A stretch of DNA of 16,329 nt, taken from NCBI GenBank assembly GCA_013152825.1, contig JAADFP010000157.1, forward strand, positions 1-16,329, in the 5' to 3' direction. The notes under the pieces were generated by a model. The model ran no database searches and was not told the origin of the DNA. It was given only the letters and a program-made list of their open reading frames with translations. The position numbers and the translations under genes were made by a program. This DNA is from Caldisericota bacterium (GTDB lineage: Bacteria > CAIJMQ01 > JAADFP01). Of the stretch, positions 1 through 6,353 are shown one piece after another. How positions within the stretch are numbered: the first letter of the stretch is position 1; each line of letters opens with the position of its first letter.

Positions 1-945
1 CTTATGGATAATCGATGCGAAAATAACTGCCTTTACTGCATGAACCGGAAAGATTCTCCCCTACCCCGCACTTACTTCCACCCGGAAGAATTATCCAGAA
101 TTTTTATGGATCTTTATCACAGAGGAGTTGTACAGGGAATTTTCCTGAGCTCTGCTACCGGGCCGGATCCACTATTTACTATGAAAAACATGTTAAAAAC
201 ATGCCAAATTCTGCGGGAAAGATATAAATTTACCGGGTATCTTCATCTGAAGATTCTTCCTTTTGCTCCTTTCTCCTACATAGAAGAGGCAATAAGCTTA
301 GCAAATAGAGTATCTATAAACCTTGAATCTCCTAATGGGAACTGTCTTTCTGCCATTGCTCCTGATAAAAACTGGAGTAATCTATGGGGTATTATCAAAG
401 CAATGAAGGAGATAGCAGAGAGAAAAGCATCGTCCCGGGTGGGTATAACCACGCAGTTTATAGTAGGACCGGGGGGAGAGAAAGATAAAGATTTAGTTAG
501 TCTTGCCTATAACCTGTATAGGCATTACAGGTTAAAAAGAGTTTACTATAGTGCTTTTACTCCTTTACCTTCTACTCCCCTGAGCAAGTATCCTTCTACT
601 TCTCCTTTGAGAGAGTATCGCCTGTATCAGGTAGATGCTCTTATTCGTTATTATGGTTTCTCTTCTGAAGAAATAGTATTTGAAGAAGGCAATCTTAACC
701 TGACCACCGATCCTAAACTGCTCTGGGCACTAAGGCATCCCGAATTCTTTCCCGTAGAAATAAACCGGGCTCCTTTTTCCACCCTCATCAGAGTACCCGG
801 GATTGGTCCCGCAGGAGCGAAAAAAATTATTGAAAGAAGGATAAAAGAGAAGATAAGAAAAGAAGAAGATTTAAAAGGTTTACGCATACGGACAGGAATA
901 GCCCTTCCTTTCATTCTTTTAGATGGGAGAATATACAGGAGGTAG
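1..945 (+). CDS. Radical SAM protein, putative DNA modification/repair type (5' partial)
   Basis: The reading frame is open from the first base, so the gene runs off the left edge and the ATG at position 4 is probably internal. The radical SAM motif CxxxCxxC (CENNCLYC, positions 16-39) lies at the very start of the visible part. These cysteines bind the [4Fe-4S] cluster that cleaves S-adenosylmethionine. The middle of the protein (VYYSAF, LREYRLYQVDALIRYYGF, DPKLLWALRHPEFFPVE) matches my memory of the family annotated as 'putative DNA modification/repair radical SAM protein' (TIGR03916-like). The C-terminus carries a helix-hairpin-helix (LIRVPGIGPAGAKKI), which fits nucleic-acid binding. Family members usually have some tens of residues before the cluster motif, and these are missing here. 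The substrate is unknown. The last codons contain the Shine-Dalgarno of the next gene, so the two are probably co-transcribed. Confidence 0.85.
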   Translation, partial: LMDNRCENNCLYCMNRKDSPLPRTYFHPEELSRIFMDLYHRGVVQGIFLSSATGPDPLFTMKNMLKTCQILRERYKFTGYLHLKILPFAPFSYIEEAISLANRVSINLESPNGNCLSAIAPDKNWSNLWGIIKAMKEIAERKASSRVGITTQFIVGPGGEKDKDLVSLAYNLYRHYRLKRVYYSAFTPLPSTPLSKYPSTSPLREYRLYQVDALIRYYGFSSEEIVFEEGNLNLTTDPKLLWALRHPEFFPVEINRAPFSTLIRVPGIGPAGAKKIIERRIKEKIRKEEDLKGLRIRTGIALPFILLDGRIYRR

Positions 946-947
946 AT

Positions 948-1391
948 ATGATAGAAAAAATTTCCCTGAAAACTATACGCAGGCAGGAGTTTGTAGATTT
1001 AACGCCTAAAATACAGGAAGTAATTCATCGGACCTCTTTCAAAACAGGAATAATACATGTTTACGTCCCACACACTACTGCTGCTGTTACCATTAACGAG
1101 AACTACGATCCCAGTGTAGTCCAGGACATATTAAATACCCTGGAGAAACTAATTCCTGAAAGGGGTAGATATTCACACCTGGAAGGAAATGCTCATGCGC
1201 ATATCAAGGCAAGTATAATTGGCTCTTCTCGTTTTATTCCCATAGAAGACGGCAGATTACAACTTGGCACCTGGCAGGGCGTTTTCTTCTGCGAGTTTGA
1301 CGGCCCTCGCTCGAGAGAGGTGTGGATATCTTTTTTACCTGCTTCTGCAAATACCCCAGGCAACCCCAAAAAACTCATTAGGAGTCAATAG
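948..1391 (+). CDS. yjbQ: YjbQ/UPF0047 family protein (secondary thiamine-phosphate synthase-like)
   Basis: Complete 147-residue protein of the YjbQ family, a small single-domain fold usually about 130-140 residues long. The family signatures are all present: PHTTAAVTINENYDP near residues 41-55, HLEGNAHAHIKASIIGSS near 79-96, and GTWQGVFFCEFDGPR near 107-121, with the conserved His, Glu and Arg residues. Some homologues have been reported to show weak thiamine-phosphate synthase activity, but the physiological role is unsettled. The start is well supported: a perfect AGGAGG at 937-942 lies five bases before the ATG, and only two bases separate it from the stop of the upstream radical SAM gene. 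An intrinsic terminator follows at 1648-1682. Family assignment is secure; function is not. Confidence 0.92.
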   Translation: MIEKISLKTIRRQEFVDLTPKIQEVIHRTSFKTGIIHVYVPHTTAAVTINENYDPSVVQDILNTLEKLIPERGRYSHLEGNAHAHIKASIIGSSRFIPIEDGRLQLGTWQGVFFCEFDGPRSREVWISFLPASANTPGNPKKLIRSQ

Positions 1392-1404
1392 ATAGGATTA
1401 AATA

Positions 1405-1432
1405 GAGGAAAAGAGCAAGAGGCAAAAAGCAA
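1405..1432. repeat. Degenerate 7-bp tandem repeat, GAGGCAA type
   Basis: Four consecutive heptamers can be read without gaps: GAGGAAA, AGAGCAA, GAGGCAA and AAAGCAA. The CAA ending recurs at seven-base spacing in the last three. The array begins 14 bases after the yjbQ stop codon. It is short and degenerate, so it is best read together with the other two heptamer arrays in this window (1497-1531 and 2657-2684). Confidence 0.5.
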
Positions 1433-1450
1433 GGAAGATAATCTCTTAAA

Positions 1451-1498
1451 ATTCCTGCCTGTCCTCCCGAATGTGTCGGGAGGGAGGAAAGCAGGAAT
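1451..1498. repeat. Long two-part inverted repeat (hairpin)
   Basis: The outer stem pairs ATTCCTGC (1451-1458) with GCAGGAAT (1491-1498), a perfect 8-bp match. The inner stem pairs CCTCCCGA (1463-1470) with TCGGGAGG (1476-1483), also perfect, around the loop ATGTG. The two stems are separated by unequal internal arms of 4 and 7 bases. No T-tract follows on either strand, so it is not a typical terminator. It may be a dispersed palindromic element, an RNA-processing hairpin or an upstream stabiliser of yjbQ mRNA. Confidence 0.65.
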
Positions 1499-1531
1499 CT
1501 GGTATCGGGCATCCTGTATCCTGCATCTAGA
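1497..1531. repeat. Degenerate 7-bp tandem repeat, ATCCTGY type
   Basis: Five gap-free heptamers follow one another: ATCTGGT, ATCGGGC, ATCCTGT, ATCCTGC and ATCTAGA. ATC opens every unit at exactly seven-base spacing. The first unit shares its first two bases with the end of the hairpin at 1451-1498, so hairpin and array form one composite block. Confidence 0.65.
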
Positions 1532-1647
1532 GACACCCCCCAAATTTGCCCGTAGAGGGACTTTTTCTGAAAATAGGCATAAGAACACCCACCACCTCAA
1601 AAATCTTCTAACAATAGCTCTGAGAGGGCAGTTTTTCCAAGGTGGAC

Positions 1648-1682
1648 AGGGGAGAAAGGAATTCTCTCCCCTACTCTTTTTT
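1648..1682 (+). terminator. Rho-independent terminator for the radical SAM-yjbQ unit
   Basis: A perfect 8-bp stem, AGGGGAGA (1648-1655) with TCTCCCCT (1665-1672), closes a 9-base loop. It is followed by ACTC and a run of six T (1677-1682) on the + strand. The T-run is on the + side only, so this serves the rightward genes. On the - strand the hairpin lies just past the end of the NuoI-like gene but lacks a U-tract there. Confidence 0.8.
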
Positions 1683-1707
1683 AGATTCTAAATTTGCGAA
1701 AAATGAC

Positions 1708-2325
1708 TTATTTTGGTCTTTCTTCGATTCTATATACTTCTCTTCGATGTTTAGGGCATAACACCCTCATTTGATCGAATCTCCACCTCAGTTCGCCTCG
1801 TGGTGTTTTTTCTTTGATTGCTTCTATATCCAGATGAGTAGAAGTAATAACTCCGGGGTTAGTATAAGCAAGTGGCCCAAGCTTTTCACCCAGCCATTTG
1901 AGATGATCCCAGGCAGTAACTACTTCTCCGCATATTTCACATAAAGCTAATTCTTTCTCTACTCTGGTAAAAACACTTTCTTTGTCAAAAGTTGATAAAT
2001 CAAACTCCTGCGACAAGCGGACTCCTTTGCCGGTTATACAACACTCTTCACAAAAAGCGCAAAACTCACAGTTTTTATAGTAAAGAGTGAGAATCCTTTT
2101 TCCTGTGCCTTTTTCTTTATCAACTATATCTTTTATCTCTATGGTCCCGGTAGGACAAACCATTGCACAGGCACCGCATCCTACGCAATCCTCTTCAAAA
2201 TACTTTGCCGCTCCCCGAAAACCAGGAAATGGTTTGTGCGAGACGTAAGGGAAAGGCACTGTGTAAGGACCTTTCAATAAAGCAGTAACTGCCTCTTTAA
2301 TTTCCCTTATTTTTGGCTTTTTCAT
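1708..2325 (-). CDS. NuoI/MbhN/HycF-like ferredoxin subunit of the hydrogenase complex
   Basis: A 205-residue Fe-S protein, last gene of the cluster. Cluster 1 is canonical: C47, C50, C53 and C57 followed by Pro. Cluster 2 is unusual in having five cysteines, C86, C89, C92, C95 and C96, with no Pro after the last. C96 gives the standard spacing. By homology to NuoI/MbhN these two [4Fe-4S] clusters pass electrons to the NuoB-like subunit on the cytoplasmic face. The C-terminal third has CEIC (129-132) and CPKH (190-193), a possible extra metal site of the sort seen in HycF/HyfH-type subunits. The ATG overlaps the stop of mrpG by four bases (ATGA), indicating translational coupling. In Thermococcales mbh operons this subunit lies next to the NuoH-like gene; here it sits at the far end. 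Confidence 0.85.
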   Translation of the reverse strand: MKKPKIREIKEAVTALLKGPYTVPFPYVSHKPFPGFRGAAKYFEEDCVGCGACAMVCPTGTIEIKDIVDKEKGTGKRILTLYYKNCEFCAFCEECCITGKGVRLSQEFDLSTFDKESVFTRVEKELALCEICGEVVTAWDHLKWLGEKLGPLAYTNPGVITSTHLDIEAIKEKTPRGELRWRFDQMRVLCPKHRREVYRIEERPK

Positions 2326-2648
2326 TTTTTCTCCTCTTCGTATTTGTCACACACACTTTTCTCCCAGAGTTTCACGCCTGATTTGTGGGCACCCCGAGCC
2401 AGGGCATGGGCAGCAGTAGGGGCCGTTATAAGAATAAATACCAGGGTTAACAATGCCTTTATTCCTACCCCATTCCATCCTGAATAAACCAGCACACCTG
2501 CCATGATAAAAATAGTGCCCAGGGTTACGCACTTGGTAGAAGCCTGTAGCCGGTTATAAAGATCAGGTAAACGGATAAGACCAATGCAGCCAAGAAGATT
2601 AAAAGCAACGCCGATTCCCATTAGTATAAAAGCAATCATTTCCCTCAT
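2322..2648 (-). CDS. mrpG: Na+/H+ antiporter subunit MrpG/MnhG (MbhC-like)
   Basis: 108 residues with about three hydrophobic segments, the usual size for MrpG. Family marks include GLIRLPDLYNRLQASTKC after the first helix and LTLVFILITAPTAAHALARGA in the third. The charged tail is rich in Lys and Glu. It is a small membrane subunit of the Mrp module that in Mbh complexes builds the sodium-translocating arm. The ATG follows AGGGG (2656-2660) at seven bases. The 36-base gap to mrpF upstream is the largest inside this part of the cluster and is filled by a heptamer repeat. Downstream it overlaps the NuoI-like gene by four bases. Confidence 0.92.
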   Translation of the reverse strand: MREMIAFILMGIGVAFNLLGCIGLIRLPDLYNRLQASTKCVTLGTIFIMAGVLVYSGWNGVGIKALLTLVFILITAPTAAHALARGAHKSGVKLWEKSVCDKYEEEKK

Positions 2649-2656
2649 AATCTATC

Positions 2657-2684
2657 CCCTAATTTCAAAATTCCAATTTCCAAT
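2657..2684. repeat. 7-bp tandem repeat, TTCCAAT type, between mrpF and mrpG
   Basis: Two perfect copies of TTCCAAT (2671-2677 and 2678-2684) are preceded by degenerate units TTCAAAA (2664-2670) and CCCTAAT (2657-2663). The array ends exactly at the mrpF stop codon and its far end overlaps the mrpG Shine-Dalgarno. On the coding strand the unit reads ATTGGAA. It sits inside an otherwise gap-free operon. Confidence 0.55.
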
Positions 2685-2951
2685 TTATTCATCAAAACCT
2701 TTCCCTTCCAGGTATTTGGCCAGAGCTAAAGTGCCTATAAAACTAAGAAGCGCCCAGGAAATAGCCACATTCATGTAAAAATCTCTACCAGTGAGTACGG
2801 AAAGAAAACCACAGAACCCTACTACCAGTATTCCCAGTATATCTATGGCTACGGTTCTATCTGGCGCCGTAGGGCCTCTGCCAATACGATAGAGACACAG
2901 AAAACAAGCTAAGAGTAGAATGTAAATATAAACGAATATCGTCATTATCAT
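2685..2951 (-). CDS. mrpF: Na+/H+ antiporter subunit MrpF/MnhF (MbhB-like)
   Basis: 88 residues and about three membrane helices, the normal size for MrpF. The family motif GPTAPDRTVAIDIL (residues 26-39) is clear and includes the conserved Asp residues after helix 1. It is an integral membrane subunit of the Mrp-type ion-translocating module. The start ATG at 2951 has AAGGAG five bases upstream; an internal ATG two codons later is less well placed. It follows mrpE after nine bases. Confidence 0.92.
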   Translation of the reverse strand: MIMTIFVYIYILLLACFLCLYRIGRGPTAPDRTVAIDILGILVVGFCGFLSVLTGRDFYMNVAISWALLSFIGTLALAKYLEGKGFDE

Positions 2952-2960
2952 CTCTTCTCC

Positions 2961-3464
2961 TTAGTCAAAAATTTTCATTAAATACCTTTCAAATCTTTCT
3001 ACAATTATTTTGGTAGCTTCTTCTACATCCTCGCTTCTCACATATATCCAATGCACAAATATTGTGTCTCCCTCCATATCTACGCTCAATGTTCCCGGAG
3101 TAAGAGTAATTGAATTAGCCAGTGCCACTCTACCGGTATCACTCTTAATTTTTGTCTTCACTTTTACAATACCGGGACGAATAGGCAGACGTGGATGAAG
3201 AACCCGGTAAGCTACGTCCAGATTAGCCAGAATAACGTACCAGAAGAATACGGGAAGGTAAATAAGAAAGTTAAATATCCTCACGGGACTGTAAAATTTG
3301 TAAACTCTCTCCGGAATAAGATCACCCAGGTAAATCCCGATGAAAAGGGAAACAAGAAAACCAATAAAGAGGTTCTGTTTGAAGGCAACTGTATCGTAGG
3401 GACGATTATACACCAGAAGTAACCAGATGATAAAAAGTGCTAAGAATAAAGTAAACCGTTTCAA
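2961..3464 (-). CDS. mrpE: Na+/H+ antiporter subunit MrpE/MnhE (MbhA-like)
   Basis: 167 residues. The N-terminal half has two or three membrane helices (IIWLLLVYN, LFIGFLVSLFIGIYLGDLIP, LIYLPVFFWYVILANLDVAYRVL). The C-terminal half is a soluble domain containing the family signature VALANSITLTPGTLSVD followed by the IFVHWIYV strand. This is the typical MrpE layout. The start codon is TTG, supported by GGAGG five bases upstream that lies over the last codons of mrpD. The TTG comes one base after the mrpD stop. Confidence 0.92.
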   Translation of the reverse strand: MKRFTLFLALFIIWLLLVYNRPYDTVAFKQNLFIGFLVSLFIGIYLGDLIPERVYKFYSPVRIFNFLIYLPVFFWYVILANLDVAYRVLHPRLPIRPGIVKVKTKIKSDTGRVALANSITLTPGTLSVDMEGDTIFVHWIYVRSEDVEEATKIIVERFERYLMKIFD

Positions 3465-3465
3465 T

Positions 3466-4953
3466 TTAACCTCCCATAACCATACTTATATATTTTGTCC
3501 CGTTTATCAAACTTCTAACTGCCGGGTCCAATACGATACTCCTCAAATGGGGTATCAGGATTACTCCCAGGAAAACAGTTATCAAAGAAAGAATCAACAT
3601 AGAGGCGGTCATAAATACTGGACTCTCTTTAATTCTCTGGAGATTTTTCTTTAAAGGCCCGAAGAAGACATAGCGGTTCATCCTAAGATAGTACCCCAAG
3701 GTAAGCACACTTACCAATATGGTAAATATTGCCCAACCCAGCCTTCCTGCATCAAGAAGAGCAAGAATAATGAATAATTTTGACCAGAATCCTGCCAGAG
3801 GAGGAATACCTGCCAGAGAGAGAAAGCCTATATTCCCTGAAATGCCAGTGATAGGCATTTTTTCCATTAATCCTCCCATTTTTTTAATATTCCTGGTTTC
3901 TAACCGGTATTCTAAAGATCCGGCTGTCAGGAAGAGCAAGGCTTTGGAAGTTGCATGTACAAAAGTATGCAGCAGAGCAGCCATAATACCCAGAGGAGTC
4001 CCCAGGGAAAATGCTATCACAATGTACCCAATGTTGCTTACGCTGGAATAAGCAAACATTCTTTTTACGTCATTCTGCACCAGGGCAAGTAATGCACCTG
4101 TAAGCATAGAGGCTCCCCCTAAGAACATGAGAATCTGTGGAATAAACCTGGTTTCCAGAAGAGGGAAGCCAAAGATATTGTAGAAAATTCTCAAGAAAGG
4201 ATATATTCCCAGAGTTTTTATCAATAAGCCGGAGAGTACAGCAGAAATGGGAGCAGGAGCAGAAGGATGTGCATCGGGTAACCAGGCATGGAAAGGAACC
4301 AGGGCCGCTTTCAAACCAAATCCAAATATAAAGAGGATCACTACGAACCAGAAAGCATGACCGGCAGAAATACCACTAATCTTGGAACCTATATCTGCCA
4401 GGTTAAGAGTACCGGTAAGCGAATAGAGAAAACCAATACCCAGAAGAATAAAGATAGAAGATACAGTACCCAAAACCAGGTATTTAAATGAGGCTTCCAG
4501 TTCTTCTGCCTCTGTTCCAAAACCCACTAAAGCATAGGCAGAAATTACTGCTATTTCAAGAAAGACAAAAAGATTGAATATATCGCCGGTAAGCACCACC
4601 CCATTCATCCCTGCCAGCATAAGCAGGAATAAGCTGTAATAGCGGAGTTTGGAGGTATATACCTCCATATAGTCAACTGAATAAAGAGTCACTATGAACG
4701 CTACCAGGTTAACAATAAGCAGGAAAAAGGCTGACAAGCCATCCAGCACCAGATTTATTCCCAGGGGTGGCTTCCACCCTCCCATGAAGTAAATTTGGTT
4801 ACCTATCTTAAAAAGGTATAAAGACATGATAAGAAGCGAAAGAGTAGCAAGATTTCCCAAAACATCTGCCGTTCTTCTGTTTTTACGCGAAACCATGGGG
4901 ATAAGAAACCCCATACCTAAAGGTAAAGCAACCATTAATGGTAAAACATTCAT
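3466..4953 (-). CDS. mrpD: Na+/H+ antiporter subunit MrpD/MnhD (MbhH-like)
   Basis: A 495-residue multi-helix protein of the NuoL/M/N-MrpD proton channel family. The key ionisable residues are all there: Glu133 in the TM5 segment (FLEIAVISAYALVGFG), Lys215 in TM7 (FGLKAALVPFHAWLPDAHP) and Lys246 in TM8 (LSGLLIKTLGIYPF). The broken-helix Lys/His region (LLHTFVHATSKALLFL) is also intact. This predicts a working H+ or Na+/H+ translocation path. The gene overlaps mrpC by four bases (ATGA) and has GAGG eight bases before its ATG. It lies in the conserved B-C-D-E-F-G order, which is why I call it MrpD rather than NuoM or NuoN. Confidence 0.93.
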   Translation of the reverse strand: MNVLPLMVALPLGMGFLIPMVSRKNRRTADVLGNLATLSLLIMSLYLFKIGNQIYFMGGWKPPLGINLVLDGLSAFFLLIVNLVAFIVTLYSVDYMEVYTSKLRYYSLFLLMLAGMNGVVLTGDIFNLFVFLEIAVISAYALVGFGTEAEELEASFKYLVLGTVSSIFILLGIGFLYSLTGTLNLADIGSKISGISAGHAFWFVVILFIFGFGLKAALVPFHAWLPDAHPSAPAPISAVLSGLLIKTLGIYPFLRIFYNIFGFPLLETRFIPQILMFLGGASMLTGALLALVQNDVKRMFAYSSVSNIGYIVIAFSLGTPLGIMAALLHTFVHATSKALLFLTAGSLEYRLETRNIKKMGGLMEKMPITGISGNIGFLSLAGIPPLAGFWSKLFIILALLDAGRLGWAIFTILVSVLTLGYYLRMNRYVFFGPLKKNLQRIKESPVFMTASMLILSLITVFLGVILIPHLRSIVLDPAVRSLINGTKYISMVMGG

Positions 4954-5297
4954 CCTTTCAACCTCTTTATTTCATTAATGTCAAAAGTACCATATCTCTC
5001 ATAGATTCTTATTGCCATGGAGACAGATAAGGCAAGAACGCCAAAACCAATTACTATCGAGGTTACTACCAGAGCCTGAGGAAGAGGATCCACGGAATAC
5101 CTGAGAAAGTAAGCCAGGCTCATATCTGGAGTTCTTATGGGAGCAATTCCTCCTTGCCGGTAACCTATCAGAATTAAAAACAAATTAATTGCATACTCCA
5201 TGATATTCAGTCCAATGATAATCTTGACAATATTTTTCTTGGTAGTTACACAATAAAGCCCTATCATCAGAAGGACAAAGGAAAGAATATACTCCAT
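4950..5297 (-). CDS. mrpC: Na+/H+ antiporter subunit MrpC/MnhC (NuoK/MbhG-like)
   Basis: 115 residues with three helices, homologous to NuoK. The buried Glu34 in GLNIMEYAINLFLI corresponds to the conserved membrane Glu of NuoK/MrpC. The motif DPLPQALVVTSIVIGFG (residues about 70-86) is diagnostic. It joins the antiporter-like subunits to the rest of the membrane arm. The ATG follows the mrpB stop with no gap and has AGGAG a few bases upstream. Confidence 0.94.
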   Translation of the reverse strand: MEYILSFVLLMIGLYCVTTKKNIVKIIIGLNIMEYAINLFLILIGYRQGGIAPIRTPDMSLAYFLRYSVDPLPQALVVTSIVIGFGVLALSVSMAIRIYERYGTFDINEIKRLKG

Positions 5298-5792
5298 TTA
5301 TTTTCTCCTCCCTGTAGGTTTTCTGGTCATTTTTTTCTCTCCACTTGGCAAACCTACAACACGGGTTACAGAGAGAATAATAAACACCATGAATATGGAA
5401 GCTCCCACTTTCAAGCCAATAGCAAGGTTAGCCCAGGGAATCACCCCTGCTGAGAAAAGCTTAAAGTAACTTGAGGGGAGTTTAGTAAGAAAATTCTCTG
5501 CAAAAAAGCTGCCGAAGTAAAGGCCAAGCAGAGCGATACCCAGGAAAATTATTGCTCCGGTAGAATCAAGCTCAGAAGCTAAGGTACTATTTAATTTTCT
5601 CAACGGTGTGTCTTTTCCAAACGCAAGCGTAAGTAATACAAAGGTCCCCGCTATTACTACACCACCCGGAAAACCTCCTCCTGGAGTAAGGTGTCCGAAA
5701 ATTACTATGTAAAGCCCAAAAAGAAGCACGAAACCAACTATCCACCTGGTAACCACCTTAACAATTATACTTAAACCTTCTTTTTCGCTCAC
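5298..5792 (-). CDS. mrpB: Na+/H+ antiporter subunit MrpB/MnhB (MbhF-like)
   Basis: 164 residues with about four helices. The MnhB family loop GHLTPGGGFPGGVVIAG (residues about 33-49) is unmistakable, and the last helix leads into a basic tail. The start is GTG, overlapping the stop of the MbhD/E-like gene as GTGA, with GAGGAG eight bases upstream. This is the membrane-domain MrpB, distinct from the MbhE-like segment fused to the upstream protein. Confidence 0.93.
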   Translation of the reverse strand: MSEKEGLSIIVKVVTRWIVGFVLLFGLYIVIFGHLTPGGGFPGGVVIAGTFVLLTLAFGKDTPLRKLNSTLASELDSTGAIIFLGIALLGLYFGSFFAENFLTKLPSSYFKLFSAGVIPWANLAIGLKVGASIFMVFIILSVTRVVGLPSGEKKMTRKPTGRRK

Positions 5793-6352
5793 TTTATTCT
5801 CTCCTCTTTATCCTTTGCTCCTCTCTTCTTATGGGAAGGTCTTCTGAGTATGGCCAGAGCACCCAAGAGAGAGGCAAAAAGAATAGTTGCTTCTCCTATA
5901 GTGTCATACATTCTAAAATCCAGGAGTATGGAAGTAGTTACATTAGCAGCTCCTGTTCTTCGTAAACCTTCTTTAAGGAAAAATCCTGATACACTCTTTC
6001 CCTGACTGAGAAGCGGTGCACCAAAGGAGGTTAATTCTTTGAAGAAAGGATAAGCAGCCAGAGTTATAAGCACGATAACAACCAGAGAGAAGGCTAACCC
6101 GATTTTACCCCGCATTCCCTCGACCGTAGTTATATCATTCCTCAAAGTCGCTCGTACCAGGACGACCAAGGTTAAGACTTCAACTACTACCTGGGTTATA
6201 GCAATGTCCGGTGCTTTTAAAAATAGAAATGCTAAAGAAACAATAAAACCTACTGCTCCCACGGCAATCACCGCAGAGAGAAGATCTCTGGTCTCAGCGG
6301 CAATTAGTGCGCCTATTACCATAAACACAAGAAGTACTACAATAAACTCCAT
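5789..6352 (-). CDS. Fused MbhD (DUF4040) and MbhE-like subunit; MrpA C-terminal half
   Basis: 187 residues with two recognisable parts. Residues about 1-90 form a NuoJ-like DUF4040/MbhD unit (LLSAVIAVGAVGFIVSLAF, APDIAITQVVVEVLTLVVLV). Residues about 95-170 match MbhE (LRRTGAANVTTSILLDFRMYDTIGEATILF). In Thermococcales mbh operons these parts are two separate genes, and in classical Mrp they are the C-terminal end of MrpA. Here they are one protein, one base downstream of the 634-residue NuoL-like gene. Together the two genes (821 residues) look like a split MrpA. The GGGAGG site overlapping the preceding stop fixes the ATG start. Confidence 0.88.
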   Translation of the reverse strand: MEFIVVLLVFMVIGALIAAETRDLLSAVIAVGAVGFIVSLAFLFLKAPDIAITQVVVEVLTLVVLVRATLRNDITTVEGMRGKIGLAFSLVVIVLITLAAYPFFKELTSFGAPLLSQGKSVSGFFLKEGLRRTGAANVTTSILLDFRMYDTIGEATILFASLLGALAILRRPSHKKRGAKDKEERIK

Positions 6353-6353
6353 T

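Larger units (their letters stand above)
1392..1707. other. Convergent intergenic region, repeat-rich, no gene
   Basis: This 316-base gap lies between the convergent stops of yjbQ and the NuoI-like gene. I see no credible coding frame. It holds a purine-rich heptamer array (1405-1432), a long two-part hairpin (1451-1498), a second heptamer array (1497-1531) and an intrinsic terminator for the + strand (1648-1682). The part from 1532 to 1647 shows no structure I can name with confidence. Confidence 0.8.

Noticed and set aside
1532..1647. Possible mobile-element remnant (ACACCCCCC on one side, GGTGGACA on the other; loosely repeated GAGGG...TTTTT)
   Set aside because: The inverted ends do not match well and there is no transposase or target duplication. 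The two GAGGG stretches agree only partly.
1640..1707. Terminator for the - strand operon
   Set aside because: The hairpin at 1648-1672 is present but no U-tract follows it on the - strand, so I assign it to the + strand only.
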